Source: Stutzerimonas stutzeri | Lineage (GTDB): Bacteria > Pseudomonadota > Gammaproteobacteria > Pseudomonadales > Pseudomonadaceae | DNA length: 64,000 bases | Assembly: GCF_024448715.1 (NCBI RefSeq) | Contig: NZ_JAMOHZ010000004.1 | Coordinates: forward strand, 62,001 to 126,000 | Direction of reading: 5' to 3' | Shown here: positions 45,205 to 54,329 of the stretch, in pieces | Position numbering within the stretch: position 1 is the stretch's first letter | Layout of the letters: every line of letters starts with the position of its first letter | Program-made: the position numbers and the translations under genes | The notes under the pieces: generated by a model | The model's database searches: none | Seen by the model: the letters and a program-made list of their open reading frames with translations, nothing else | What the model was told of the DNA's origin: nothing

Positions 45205-46719
45205 ATGGCCGAATTGGACGTGAACGAGATGACCGCTCTGCTGGAGGACCCTGTTCAGCGGCGCCTGCCCTTCGCCTTCGCTCGGCGTCATGGAGTGATT
45301 CTGCTGGATCGCCCCGAAGGCCTGCGCCTATGCGCGCGCGAGGGCGCACCGCTCACTGCGCTGCAGGAGGCGCAGCGCGTCGCCGGCGGTCCGTTGGCGA
45401 TGCAGTGGTTGGCGCAGGAGGAATTCGAGCAAGCGTTGAGCGCGGCCTACCAGCACGACTCGTCAGCGGCGATGCTGATGGTCGAGGGGTTGGGCGACGA
45501 GATGGACCTGCACAGCCTGGCCGACCAGATTCAGGAAACCGAGGACCTGCTCGAACAGGAAGACGATGCGCCGATCATTCGTCTGATCAACGCCATTCTC
45601 GGCGAGGCGATCAAGGAAAACGCCTCGGATATCCACGTCGAAACCTTCGAGAAACGCCTGGTAATCCGCTTCCGCATCGATGGCATCTTGCGCGAAGTGG
45701 TGCAGCCTAAGCGCGAGCTGGCGGCGTTGCTGGTGTCGCGGATCAAGGTCATGGCGCGGCTCGACATCGCCGAGAAGCGCATCCCCCAGGACGGTCGTAT
45801 TTCCTTGCGCGTCGGTGGTCGCGAAGTGGACATCCGCGTCTCGACGCTGCCTTCGGCCAATGGCGAGCGGGTGGTGCTGCGTCTGCTCGACAAGCAGGCA
45901 GGGCGCCTGACCCTACGCCATCTGGGCATGAGCGACCGCGACCGGAAAGTAATGGAACAGGCGGTGCAGAAGCCGCACGGCATCATCCTCGTCACCGGTC
46001 CGACCGGCTCGGGCAAGACCACAACGCTGTACGCCAGCCTGGTCACCCTCAACGACCGCACGCGCAACATTCTCACCGTCGAGGACCCGATCGAATACAA
46101 CCTCGAGGGCATTGGCCAAACTCAGGTCAACACCAAGGTCGACATGACCTTCGCCCGTGGCTTGCGCGCCATTTTGCGTCAGGACCCGGACGTGGTGATG
46201 GTTGGCGAAATCCGCGACCAGGAGACTGCCGACATGGCCGTGCAGGCCTCGCTTACCGGCCACCTGGTGCTCTCGACGCTGCACACCAACAGCGCCATTG
46301 GTGCGGTGACGCGACTGGTCGATATGGGCGTCGAGCCGTTCCTGATTTCCTCGTCGCTGCTCGGCGTACTGGCCCAGCGCCTTGTCCGCGTGCTGTGTAA
46401 TGACTGCAAACGCGCCTACATCGCCGACGAAGCCGAATGTGCCCTGTTCGGCCTCGATCCGAGCGAGGCGCCGACGCTGTATCACGCCGAGGGTTGCGAC
46501 GTCTGCCGCCAGCTGGGATATCGCGGGCGGACCGGTATTTACGAGTTGGTCATGTTCGACGACGCCCTGCGCAGCATGATCCATACCCGTGCGCCCGAGC
46601 AGGACATGCTTCGCCATGCCCGACGCCTCGGGCCGAGCATTCGCGAAGACGGTCTGCGCAAAGTGCGTGAAGGCGTGACCACCATCGAAGAAGTGTTGCG
46701 CGTGACGCGCGAGGAATGA
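45205..46719 (+). CDS. gspE: Type II secretion ATPase GspE
   Basis: Cytoplasmic ATPase driving pseudopilus assembly; 504 residues. The N1 domain (residues 1-130) contacts GspL. Walker A is [12 protein letters not shown], the Asp box is [10 protein letters not shown], Walker B is [16 protein letters not shown], and the His box is [12 protein letters not shown]. The tetracysteine zinc site is C-x2-C (CNDC) and C-x2-C (CDVC). ATG at 45205 (MAELDVNEM) matches homologues. It begins a tightly packed gspE-gspM operon with no gspC or gspD upstream. Confidence 0.95.
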   Translation: MAELDVNEMTALLEDPVQRRLPFAFARRHGVILLDRPEGLRLCAREGAPLTALQEAQRVAGGPLAMQWLAQEEFEQALSAAYQHDSSAAMLMVEGLGDEMDLHSLADQIQETEDLLEQEDDAPIIRLINAILGEAIKENASDIHVETFEKRLVIRFRIDGILREVVQPKRELAALLVSRIKVMARLDIAEKRIPQDGRISLRVGGREVDIRVSTLPSANGERVVLRLLDKQAGRLTLRHLGMSDRDRKVMEQAVQKPHGIILVTGPTGSGKTTTLYASLVTLNDRTRNILTVEDPIEYNLEGIGQTQVNTKVDMTFARGLRAILRQDPDVVMVGEIRDQETADMAVQASLTGHLVLSTLHTNSAIGAVTRLVDMGVEPFLISSSLLGVLAQRLVRVLCNDCKRAYIADEAECALFGLDPSEAPTLYHAEGCDVCRQLGYRGRTGIYELVMFDDALRSMIHTRAPEQDMLRHARRLGPSIREDGLRKVREGVTTIEEVLRVTREE

Positions 46720-46720
46720 G

Positions 46721-46798
46721 ATGAACGCCATTGATTGGCATGCGCTAAACGGATCGGGCTACGGGAGCGATGGCCGGCTTTGCGGAGGCCATGCCTGA
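46721..46798 (+). CDS. Possible 25-codon ORF bridging gspE and gspF
   Basis: ATG at 46721, one base after the gspE stop, preceded by GAGGA five bases upstream. It encodes a 25-residue peptide (MNAIDWHALNGSGYGSDGRL followed by CGGHA). Its TGA overlaps the gspF ATG (TGATG). The layout fits a coupling or leader ORF that carries ribosomes across the 78-base gap. There is no homology or signal peptide; it may be fortuitous. Confidence 0.35.
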   Translation: MNAIDWHALNGSGYGSDGRLCGGHA

Positions 46799-48012
46799 TG
46801 GCCGCCTTCGAATACCTGGCCCTTGACCCGCGCGGTCGCGAGCAAAAAGGCCTGATCGAGGCCGATAGCCCGCGCCAGGCTCGTCAATTGCTGCGTGAGA
46901 AGCAATGGTCCCCGCTGGAGGTCAAGCAGGCCAAGGCCAAGGAGGACAGCGGCGGCGGTGGCTTCGCCTTCGGTCGTGGGCTTTCGGCACGTGATCTGGC
47001 GCTGGTGACCCGTCAACTTTCCACCCTTGTCCAAGCCGCGCTGCCCATCGAAGAAGCCCTGCGTGCCGCGGCTGCGCAATCGACGTCGCAGAAGATCAAA
47101 TCAATGCTGCTGGCGGTGCGGGCGCGAGTGATGGAGGGCCACAGCCTGGCCGGGTCGCTGCGCGAGTATCCGTCGGCGTTTCCCGAGCTGTACCGCGCCA
47201 CTGTCGCGGCGGGCGAGCACGCCGGCCATCTCGGGCTGGTGCTCGACCAACTGGCCGATTACACCGATCAACGCCAGCAATCACGGCAGAAGATTCAGCT
47301 GGCGCTGTTGTATCCGGTGATCCTGCTGGTGGCCTCGCTGGCCATCGTGGTGCTTCTGCTGGGCTATGTGGTGCCGGATGTGGTCAAGGTTTTCGTCAAT
47401 ACCGGCCAGGCACTACCGGCGCTGACCACCGGGCTGATCGCCGTCAGTGAGGCGGTGCAGCGTTGGGGCTGGCTGATGCTTATCGTAATCGTCGCGGCTG
47501 GCGTAGCCATGCGCCAGGCGCTGCGCGACGAGAAGATCAAGCGCCGCTGGCACGCCTTCATCCTGCGCATTCCGCTGGTGGGGCGCCTGGCCCGGGCGAC
47601 CAATACCGCGCGTTTCGCCTCGACCTTGGCAATCCTCACCCGCAGCGGTGTGCCACTTGTGGACGCGCTGGGCATCGCCGCCGCGGTAATCGCCAACCTG
47701 CGCATTCGCGACAAGGTCATCGAGGCTGCGCAGCGGGTGCGCGAAGGCGGCAGTCTGACCCGCGCGCTGGATGCCACCGGCGAATTCCCGCCGATGATGC
47801 TGCACATGATCGCCAGCGGCGAGAAATCCGGCGAGCTCGATCAGATGCTCGCCCGCACCGCGCGCAATCAGGAAAACGACCTGGCGGCGCAGGTCTCGCT
47901 ACTGGTGGGGCTTTTCGAACCCTTCATGCTGGTATTCATGGGTGCTGTGGTATTGGTGATCGTCCTGGCGATCCTGCTGCCGATCCTTTCTCTCAATCAA
48001 CTGGTGGGCTAG
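46798..48012 (+). CDS. gspF: Type II secretion inner-membrane platform protein GspF
   Basis: Polytopic platform protein contacting GspE; 404 residues. Two repeated cytoplasmic four-helix domains ([20 protein letters not shown] region and [20 protein letters not shown] region) flank three membrane helices (about 170-190, 220-245, 370-400). ATG at 46798 ([18 protein letters not shown]) matches the family start, with GGAGG about 10 bases upstream. Confidence 0.95.
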   Translation: MAAFEYLALDPRGREQKGLIEADSPRQARQLLREKQWSPLEVKQAKAKEDSGGGGFAFGRGLSARDLALVTRQLSTLVQAALPIEEALRAAAAQSTSQKIKSMLLAVRARVMEGHSLAGSLREYPSAFPELYRATVAAGEHAGHLGLVLDQLADYTDQRQQSRQKIQLALLYPVILLVASLAIVVLLLGYVVPDVVKVFVNTGQALPALTTGLIAVSEAVQRWGWLMLIVIVAAGVAMRQALRDEKIKRRWHAFILRIPLVGRLARATNTARFASTLAILTRSGVPLVDALGIAAAVIANLRIRDKVIEAAQRVREGGSLTRALDATGEFPPMMLHMIASGEKSGELDQMLARTARNQENDLAAQVSLLVGLFEPFMLVFMGAVVLVIVLAILLPILSLNQLVG

Positions 48013-48017
48013 TGAGC

Positions 48018-48452
48018 ATGACGTTGAACGAACGCAAACAGAGTGGCTTTACCCTCATCGAAATCATGGTGGTGGTGGTGATCCTCGGGATTCTCGCCGC
48101 GCTGGTGGTGCCGCAGGTGATGAACCGACCGGATCAGGCCAAGGTGACCGTGGCCAAGGGGGACATCAAGGCCATCGGCGCCGCCCTCGACATGTATAAG
48201 CTGGATAACTACTCCTACCCCAGCACCCAGCAAGGTCTCGATGCGCTGGTGGAAAAACCCGGCGGCAACCCGCAGCCGAAGAACTGGAACCGCGACGGTT
48301 ACCTCAAGCGTGTACCCAAGGACCCTTGGGGCAACGACTACCAATACCTGTCGCCGGGCACTCAAGGGCAATTCGACCTGTACTCCTACGGTGCCGATGG
48401 CAAGCAGGGCGGTTCGGATCTGAACGCGGATATCGGTAGCTGGGACCTTTAA
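48018..48452 (+). CDS. gspG: Major pseudopilin GspG
   Basis: Main subunit of the secretion pseudopilus; 144 residues. Prepilin peptidase site is [15 protein letters not shown] with Glu at mature position 5. The Ca-binding C-terminal loop ([19 protein letters not shown] region) and [15 protein letters not shown] are typical. ATG at 48018; an in-frame GTG at 48012 overlaps the gspF stop and is an alternative. Confidence 0.95.
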   Translation: MTLNERKQSGFTLIEIMVVVVILGILAALVVPQVMNRPDQAKVTVAKGDIKAIGAALDMYKLDNYSYPSTQQGLDALVEKPGGNPQPKNWNRDGYLKRVPKDPWGNDYQYLSPGTQGQFDLYSYGADGKQGGSDLNADIGSWDL

Positions 48453-48455
48453 TCG

Positions 48456-49031
48456 ATGCCTCGGGCGCGCCGGGACGGCGGCTTCACGCTGATCGAGTTG
48501 CTGGTAGTGATCGTCATCCTCGGCAGCCTGGTGGGCCTGGCTGTGTTGTCCATCGGCAGCACCAGCTCATCGCGCGATATACGCGACGAAGCGCAACGTT
48601 TGGCGACGCTGATCAGCCTGATGGCCGACGAAGCCGTGCTCGATAGCCGTGAATACGGCCTGTTGATCAATCGCGACGGCTATCGGGTGATGCATTACGA
48701 CGAGGCCGAGACGCGCTGGCGCGATGCCGGCGACAGCGAGGCGCACCAGCCGCCAGAGTGGATACGTCTGGAACTGGAACTCGATGGCACACCGCTGAAG
48801 TTGGTGGCGCCGGTCAAGCGCGAGGACGATCCTATTGGCCTTTCCGACGACGAAGACCGCGAGCGCCAACGTGCGCCACGCGTGCAGCCGCAGCTGTTGA
48901 TCCTGTCGAGCGGCGAGTTATCGCCGTTTACCCTGACACTGTCTGACCAACGACCGGGAGGTAGCAGCTGGATCGTCTCCAGCGACGGTTTCCGCATGCC
49001 CCGTGCCGAACCGCTGGAAGAGCGCCGATGA
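48456..49031 (+). CDS. gspH: Minor pseudopilin GspH
   Basis: Minor pseudopilin; 191 residues. Cleavage site is DGG/FTLIELLVVIVI with Glu5. The C-terminal beta domain is acidic (EDDPIGLSDDEDRERQ). It starts three bases after the gspG stop and overlaps gspI by four bases. Confidence 0.92.
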   Translation: MPRARRDGGFTLIELLVVIVILGSLVGLAVLSIGSTSSSRDIRDEAQRLATLISLMADEAVLDSREYGLLINRDGYRVMHYDEAETRWRDAGDSEAHQPPEWIRLELELDGTPLKLVAPVKREDDPIGLSDDEDRERQRAPRVQPQLLILSSGELSPFTLTLSDQRPGGSSWIVSSDGFRMPRAEPLEERR

Positions 49032-49429
49032 GCAAAGACCTGCCGCGATCGCGCGGTTTCACCCTGCTGGAGGTGCTGGTCGCATTGGCGATCTTCGCCA
49101 TTGTCGCGGCGGTCGTATTGACCGCCGCCGGCCGTAGCGTGAACAACGCCGGACGGCTGGAAGCGCTGACCCTGGCGGGCTGGATCGCCGACAACCGCCT
49201 CACCGAGTTGCAACTGCAACAACCGGCCCCGGACATCGGTCGCGAAGACCAGGAACTGGAGTTCGCTGGTCGGCAGTGGCAGACGCTCAGCGAAGTGGAA
49301 ACCAGCGGAACGCCCGGCCTGTTGCGTATCCGCGTCTGGGTTGCGGCGGCCGAATCGCGCGGCGGCGATGGTTCGATCGCCGAGCGCGCGGTAACCAGCC
49401 TCACCGGCTTCGTCGGGGTCGATCCGTGA
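49028..49429 (+). CDS. gspI: Minor pseudopilin GspI
   Basis: Tip-complex pseudopilin; 133 residues. Cleavage site is SRG/FTLLEVLVALAIF with Glu5, and the following VAAVVLTAAGRSVNNAGRLE and ADNRLTELQL stretches are GspI-like. Overlaps gspH and gspJ, so the tip components are translated together. Confidence 0.93.
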   Translation: MSKDLPRSRGFTLLEVLVALAIFAIVAAVVLTAAGRSVNNAGRLEALTLAGWIADNRLTELQLQQPAPDIGREDQELEFAGRQWQTLSEVETSGTPGLLRIRVWVAAAESRGGDGSIAERAVTSLTGFVGVDP

Positions 49430-50133
49430 TGCGTCGCGCCGTGGCGGGCTTCACCCTGCTGGAGCTGTTGATTGCCATCGCCCTGTTCGCACTGCTGGGC
49501 CTGGCGACCTACCGGATGCTCGAAGCCGTGTTGCGCAGCGATGAAGTGGTGCGCGCGCAGGATGCTCAGCTGCGCCAGCTCAGCCGCGCGATCTGGAGCC
49601 TCGAACGCGACCTGATCCAGGCCGTGCCGCGGCCGGTTCGCGATGGTTATGGCGACCAGCAGAATGCCTTCATTGGCCAGTTGGCGGGTGTCGAGGACGG
49701 CGTCGCCCTTGAGCTGACCCGCAGCGGTTGGCGCAACCCCACCGGGATGCGTCGCGCCAATCTCCAACGGGTGCGTTGGCGCCTCACCGGGGACAACCTG
49801 GAGCGGCTTTACTGGGTCGTGCTCGATCGCGATGTGGACAGCCAGCCGCGCGTGCAGCGGGTGCTGGACGATGTGCTCGAGTTGCGTTTGCGCTACCTGG
49901 ACGCGGAAAACAGCTGGCACGAGGAATGGCCGCCGTTCGATTTTGGCCGTGGCAACCCGGAAGAGCAGGCCCGGCGTCTTCCGGCTGCCGTAGAGTTCTC
50001 GTTCGATCATCAGCGTTACGGCACGATTACACGCCTGCTGCGTCTACCCGACGGCCCGACAGCAGCCCCCGACTTTGTCCAGCCGGATTCCCAGGGCGTG
50101 CCCGAACCGGTGCCCGAGGATGAACTGCAATGA
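49429..50133 (+). CDS. gspJ: Minor pseudopilin GspJ
   Basis: Tip-complex pseudopilin; 234 residues. Cleavage site is VAG/FTLLELLIAIALF with Glu5. The LRQLSRAIWSLERDLIQAVP stretch and a Pro-rich C-terminal tail (PAAVEFSFDHQRYG, then EPVPEDELQ) are visible. The start overlaps the gspI stop (TGATG). Confidence 0.93.
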   Translation: MRRAVAGFTLLELLIAIALFALLGLATYRMLEAVLRSDEVVRAQDAQLRQLSRAIWSLERDLIQAVPRPVRDGYGDQQNAFIGQLAGVEDGVALELTRSGWRNPTGMRRANLQRVRWRLTGDNLERLYWVVLDRDVDSQPRVQRVLDDVLELRLRYLDAENSWHEEWPPFDFGRGNPEEQARRLPAAVEFSFDHQRYGTITRLLRLPDGPTAAPDFVQPDSQGVPEPVPEDELQ

Positions 50134-51113
50134 AGGCCCAGCGCGGCGTCGCGCTGATCACCGTATTGCTGGTAGTGGCCATCGTCACTGTGGTCTGCGC
50201 CGGCATGATTGCCCGTCAGCAGTTGTCTATCCGCGGCACCGCCAATCAGTCGCAAGCGCGTCAGGCCTGGCACTACGCCCTGGGCGGCGAAGCCCTGGCG
50301 CAGTCGATCCTGCGTCGCGATCTGCAGGCGACCGGCAACGGCACCGGCGTGCCTGCCGTCGATCATTTGCTGGAGCCCTGGGCGTTGCCGCAGCCGGCCT
50401 ACGATCTCGACGAGGGCCAAGGCCAGGTGGAGATCCGTATCGAAGACTTGGCCGGTCGCTTCAACCTCAACAGCCTGGTGCAGGAGCAACAGCCGAATGC
50501 GGCCGCGTTGGCGCAGTTCCGTCGATTGCTGCTGCGTCTGCAGATCACCGAGCCTTACGCCGAGCGACTCCAGGATTGGCTGGACAGCGATCAGCAGCCC
50601 AGCGGCGAACTGGGTGCCGAGGACAATGCCTATCTGTTGCTCGATCCCCCTTACCGCACGGCCGGGAATCGTCTTGAGGATCTGTCCGAGCTGCGTTTGC
50701 TGCTCGACATGCGCGACGAGGATTTTCAGCGGTTGGCGCCCTATGTCAGCGTGCTACCGGCGGATACCCCATTGAACGTCAACACCGCCAGCGCAATGGT
50801 ACTGTCGAGCCTCGCCGACAACCTCAGCCCGAGCGCTGCCGAAGGTTTGGTGCAGGCTCGGCAGGCTGGTGGTTTTCGCGATGTGGCGACCTTCATGGCG
50901 CAACCGGCGCTTGGCGGTGTCCAACTGCAGGGCACCAACATCGCGGTGACCAGTCAATTCTTCCAGGCCATCAGCGAAGTGCGCCTGGCCGACCGCCGGC
51001 TGGCCCTGGTGAGTCGGCTGCGGCGCGAAGAAAACGGGGAAGTACGCGTGCTTCAGCGAAACCTGGGACAGCCGCCGCGGCTGCCTCGTCCAACCAATGA
51101 CGGAGATCGATAG
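50130..51113 (+). CDS. gspK: Minor pseudopilin GspK
   Basis: Large tip pseudopilin; 327 residues. Cleavage site is QRG/VALITVLLVVAI, lacking Glu5, which is the known exception in GspK. The helical domain includes DLAGRFNLNSLV, and NVNTASAMVLSSLADNLSP is the conserved SAM-like helix-hairpin region. Overlaps gspJ by four bases. Confidence 0.94.
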   Translation: MKAQRGVALITVLLVVAIVTVVCAGMIARQQLSIRGTANQSQARQAWHYALGGEALAQSILRRDLQATGNGTGVPAVDHLLEPWALPQPAYDLDEGQGQVEIRIEDLAGRFNLNSLVQEQQPNAAALAQFRRLLLRLQITEPYAERLQDWLDSDQQPSGELGAEDNAYLLLDPPYRTAGNRLEDLSELRLLLDMRDEDFQRLAPYVSVLPADTPLNVNTASAMVLSSLADNLSPSAAEGLVQARQAGGFRDVATFMAQPALGGVQLQGTNIAVTSQFFQAISEVRLADRRLALVSRLRREENGEVRVLQRNLGQPPRLPRPTNDGDR

Positions 51114-51116
51114 CCG

Positions 51117-52259
51117 ATGGACTGCCTGTTTCTGCCCGCCGATTGCGGCGCCCGGCTCGGCCCCGATACTCAGGTCTACTGGCTATCGGGCGAGGGCGAA
51201 GGTGGCTGGGTAACGTTGGCAACCTGTGCCGAGCGGGCGCTCGCCGCGGTGACGCTGGTCTTGCCGGCTGAAGTTTGCAGCTACTTTGCGGTGAATCTGC
51301 CGACGCGCAAGGCACGCTGGATCAGCCAGGCGCTGGCCTACGCCGTGGAGGAACTGCTTGCGGAGAGCGTCGACGACCTGCACCTGACGCACGGCGATGC
51401 GTTGGAAGACGGCCGCCGCAGGGTCATCGCGATCCGCCGCCAGCTGCTGGCCGATTGGCTGGAGGATCTGCAAGCGCTGGGACTGACGATTGTCGCGATT
51501 CATGTCGATGCCGATCTGCTGCCACGCGACGGCACCCAGTTGCTGTTTATCGATGGGCGCGCCCTGTTGGGTGGCAGTCCAGAAGCCAGGCTGGCGTTCG
51601 ACAGCAACCAATGGCCGGATCTCGCCGCTCAGTGCCCCGCGCCTCGTCACGGCCATGGCACCCACGCCGAAGCGCCCGAACCACTCGACGACTACCAGCA
51701 ACTGGACGACCCCTACCGTTTTCTTGCATCGGGACGCGCGGGTGCGTTGAATCTGGCCCAGGGCGATTTTGCCGTGCAGGCCGCAGGCAGCGGGCTAGGC
51801 CAGTGGAAGCCGGTGCTGATCGTGCTTGCGCTGGTTCTGGCGGTGCAGTTGGTGTTCAACCTGATCCAGGCCTGGTCGCTGGACGGCCAGGCCGAGCGCT
51901 ACGCCGAAGCTAGCCATGCGCTCTATACCGAGCTGTTCCCCGAGGACCGTCGCATCGTCAACTTGCGCGCGCAGTTCGACGAACACATCGGCCAGAGCGC
52001 TGGCACCTCGGCCGGATTCATGCGCCTGCTCGACGAAGTGGCGCTGGCCATGGCCGAGGGTATTCCGGTGTCGATCAGTCAGCTTGACTATAACGAAGCC
52101 CGCGGCGACCTCGCGTTGCAGGTACGCGCCAGCGACTTTGCGGCGCTGGAGCAACTGCGCCAGCGCTTGGGCGAAACCGGTGAAAGCGTTCAACTGGGCT
52201 CGGCCAGCCGTGACGGCGATGCCGTCAGTGCTCGCGTGGTGATTGGAGGCCGGGGATGA
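51117..52259 (+). CDS. gspL: Type II secretion protein GspL
   Basis: Inner-membrane anchor for GspE; 380 residues. The actin-like cytoplasmic domain covers about residues 1-225 (FLPADCGARLGPDTQVYWL, AYAVEELLAESVDDLHL), one membrane helix lies near 225-245 (LIVLALVLAVQLVFNLIQ), and a periplasmic ferredoxin-like domain ends the protein. It starts three bases after gspK and overlaps gspM by four bases. Confidence 0.92.
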   Translation: MDCLFLPADCGARLGPDTQVYWLSGEGEGGWVTLATCAERALAAVTLVLPAEVCSYFAVNLPTRKARWISQALAYAVEELLAESVDDLHLTHGDALEDGRRRVIAIRRQLLADWLEDLQALGLTIVAIHVDADLLPRDGTQLLFIDGRALLGGSPEARLAFDSNQWPDLAAQCPAPRHGHGTHAEAPEPLDDYQQLDDPYRFLASGRAGALNLAQGDFAVQAAGSGLGQWKPVLIVLALVLAVQLVFNLIQAWSLDGQAERYAEASHALYTELFPEDRRIVNLRAQFDEHIGQSAGTSAGFMRLLDEVALAMAEGIPVSISQLDYNEARGDLALQVRASDFAALEQLRQRLGETGESVQLGSASRDGDAVSARVVIGGRG

Positions 52260-52768
52260 ATCTGAAACAACAGATGCAGGTACGTCTCGCCGAATCACCG
52301 TTGTGGCTGCGCTGGCAGCGTCTGCAGCCCCGCGAGCGTCTGTCGCTGACCCTGCTCGGTGCCTTCCTGCTGGTGGTCCTGTTTTATGTGCTGCTCTGGC
52401 AGCCGGCGCAGCAGCGGGTGCGCGACACGCAAATGTATTTTCAGCAGCAACGTGAGCTGTACGCCTATCTGGAGCAAAACACCGAATTGGCCCGGCAGAT
52501 GTCGCGAAGCAATCCTGTATCGCTGGCGCCCGAGCAGCTGCAAGGTCTGGTGACCCAAAGCGCGCAGCAGAGCGGTTTGACCATCGAAAGCTTCGACAAC
52601 GGCAATGACGGTAGCCTGCAGGTGACCTTGCCCAGCGCTTCCTACGCGACACTGCTGCGCTGGTTCGATGAACTACAGGCGGCGGGCGCAAGCCTCGCCG
52701 AGGTCAGCATCAGTCAAGTTGGTGATGGTCTGGTGGATGCAAGGGTGAGCTTTCGCGCCGGCGGCTAG
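52256..52768 (+). CDS. gspM: Type II secretion protein GspM
   Basis: Bitopic inner-membrane protein partnering GspL; 170 residues. One membrane helix (about 33-53, LTLLGAFLLVVLFYVLLWQP) follows a short cytoplasmic tail with LQPRERLS; the periplasmic part is a coiled segment then a ferredoxin-like domain. Last gene of the operon; no gspN follows. Confidence 0.92.
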   Translation: MNLKQQMQVRLAESPLWLRWQRLQPRERLSLTLLGAFLLVVLFYVLLWQPAQQRVRDTQMYFQQQRELYAYLEQNTELARQMSRSNPVSLAPEQLQGLVTQSAQQSGLTIESFDNGNDGSLQVTLPSASYATLLRWFDELQAAGASLAEVSISQVGDGLVDARVSFRAGG

Positions 52769-52799
52769 CGCCGTGGCACCTAGGAGATATCCAGTTCCC

Positions 52800-52831
52800 G
52801 CGCGGCAGCGTCACGATTGGCGCTGCCGCGC
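52800..52831. terminator. Strong hairpin between convergent gspM and HDOD gene
   Basis: GCGCGGCAGCG (52800-52810) pairs perfectly with CGCTGCCGCGC (52821-52831) around a 10-base loop. No T-run follows on either strand, so it may act as a barrier or an RNA-end stabiliser rather than a classical terminator. Confidence 0.5.
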
Positions 52832-52851
52832 TGCCTGGATCAGTACGGCGG

Positions 52852-54255
52852 TCACTGCGCCGGATGGATCTGCATCGCCAGGGCGCGCAGCGCGGCTTCG
52901 GCATCGAGCACCTTGTTCACCACGTCGTTGGCTTTCTCGCGGCTCAGGCCGAGGCGATCGAACAGCCCTTGCGGAATCTCGCTGTAGAGCCCGGAGCCAA
53001 TGCCACGGTTGCGCAGCAGGCGTATCGCCAGGCAGACCAGATTGGCGTGACCGGCATGCTCGCCTTGGTAATCCGGGTCGTGCTGGAAGCGCAGCGCGGT
53101 CGACAACTCGTCCGGCATGCCCCAGTAGCGCATCAGCCAAGCGCCGATCTGCTCGCGCGTAATGCCCAACAGATGCTGTTCGATGACGCTGTGGTTCAGG
53201 TGCGGGTTGACCTCCAAATGCCGGCAGATCAGCGAAAAATGCGGCGGGAACACATGCGCGAGCACCAGATAGCCGAAATTGTGCAGCAATCCCGCCAAAT
53301 AGCTGATCCCGGCTTCCGGCCGTTGGGTGCGCGGGATGGCGCGGTTCAGGCCTTCGATTACCGCTGCCGTGTAAATCGCCTGCTGCCAGTACGGCGTTGC
53401 CTGCTGCGGCTGGTCCTTGGGCAGGCTCAGGGTCTTGCCCAATGCCAGGCCCAGCGCCAGGTTGATCACCAGATCGAAACCGAGGACGCGCACGATGGCG
53501 TCTTCCACCGAGCGGATCTTGCCGGGCGCGGCGTAGTAGGGCGACGCGGCCCAGCTGACCACCTGCGCAGCCAGCGCGGGATCGGTTTCGACCACGCCGG
53601 TGATGTCATCCACTGTGGCATCGGGATCGACGCGCAGTTTGATGATTTTCTGTGCCGTCTGCGCCAGCGGCGGAATCTCGATAGTTTCTTCCAGGCGCTT
53701 CTGGATACGTCGCGCCGTGAAGCTTTGCACCGCCTGGGTGATCTCTGCGCTGTCGTCGTCCGGGCGGTTGAGGTTGGGCCGGATGCCGCTCAGCGGCACG
53801 GCGAAGTGCCCGGCGCTGGCTTTGCTCAATAGCGTCTTGAAATCACTGCTGGAAAGCGCCAGCAGCAAACCTGGCTGGCCGGACTCGATCAATAGCTCCG
53901 GCTGTTGCAGCAGTCGTTCCTCATACAGGCAGGGCGAGCTGGTCAGCGGCGGCAGACCGGGCAGCACCTGCAGGTCGTGCTTGGCCAGCATGCGTGTCAA
54001 CCGGTCGGGCTTGACGGCTACCAGCTGGCGCCCGGTCAGTTCCACCAGGCCTGGCAGATCGAGCAAATGATCGCGAGGATAAAGCACCAGCAGCGCGCCG
54101 ATGGCATCGTCAACCAATACCGCCTGCACGCGCCTGGCCGGGTCCAGTCCCGATTGCTCTTCACAGGTGCGATAAGGAAGCGCCAGTTTGTCCAGAAGCT
54201 GGACGATCATTGGCGGAAGCGAAATTTCTTTTGTTGTATCGACAGCCGAGTTCAT
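52852..54255 (-). CDS. HDOD domain protein with N-terminal YbaK-like domain
   Basis: A 467-residue predicted signalling protein. Residues about 10-150 resemble the YbaK/prolyl-tRNA deacylase fold (VQAVLVDDAIGALLVLYPRDH), and residues about 190-400 form an HDOD domain (IPPLAQTAQKIIKLRVDPDAT, GLLHNFGYLVLAHVFP). HDOD proteins are degenerate HD phosphohydrolases acting in signal cascades. No membrane helix. Minus strand, 74 bases downstream of the recG end; recG-neighbour placement is as in P. aeruginosa. Ligand and partner unknown. Confidence 0.85.
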   Translation of the reverse strand: MNSAVDTTKEISLPPMIVQLLDKLALPYRTCEEQSGLDPARRVQAVLVDDAIGALLVLYPRDHLLDLPGLVELTGRQLVAVKPDRLTRMLAKHDLQVLPGLPPLTSSPCLYEERLLQQPELLIESGQPGLLLALSSSDFKTLLSKASAGHFAVPLSGIRPNLNRPDDDSAEITQAVQSFTARRIQKRLEETIEIPPLAQTAQKIIKLRVDPDATVDDITGVVETDPALAAQVVSWAASPYYAAPGKIRSVEDAIVRVLGFDLVINLALGLALGKTLSLPKDQPQQATPYWQQAIYTAAVIEGLNRAIPRTQRPEAGISYLAGLLHNFGYLVLAHVFPPHFSLICRHLEVNPHLNHSVIEQHLLGITREQIGAWLMRYWGMPDELSTALRFQHDPDYQGEHAGHANLVCLAIRLLRNRGIGSGLYSEIPQGLFDRLGLSREKANDVVNKVLDAEAALRALAMQIHPAQ

Positions 54256-54329
54256 GAGCAGATCCGTCTTATTCTCGTTCGGCGCAGTATAGCCGCAGGT
54301 TTAGTGCGGTTTGATTTTACCGACGAGCG

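Noticed and set aside
49028..52768. Possible mis-assembly or frameshift suggested by overlapping pseudopilin ORFs
   Set aside because: The overlaps are the normal four-base translational couplings of gsp operons; every gene has an intact start, cleavage site and stop.
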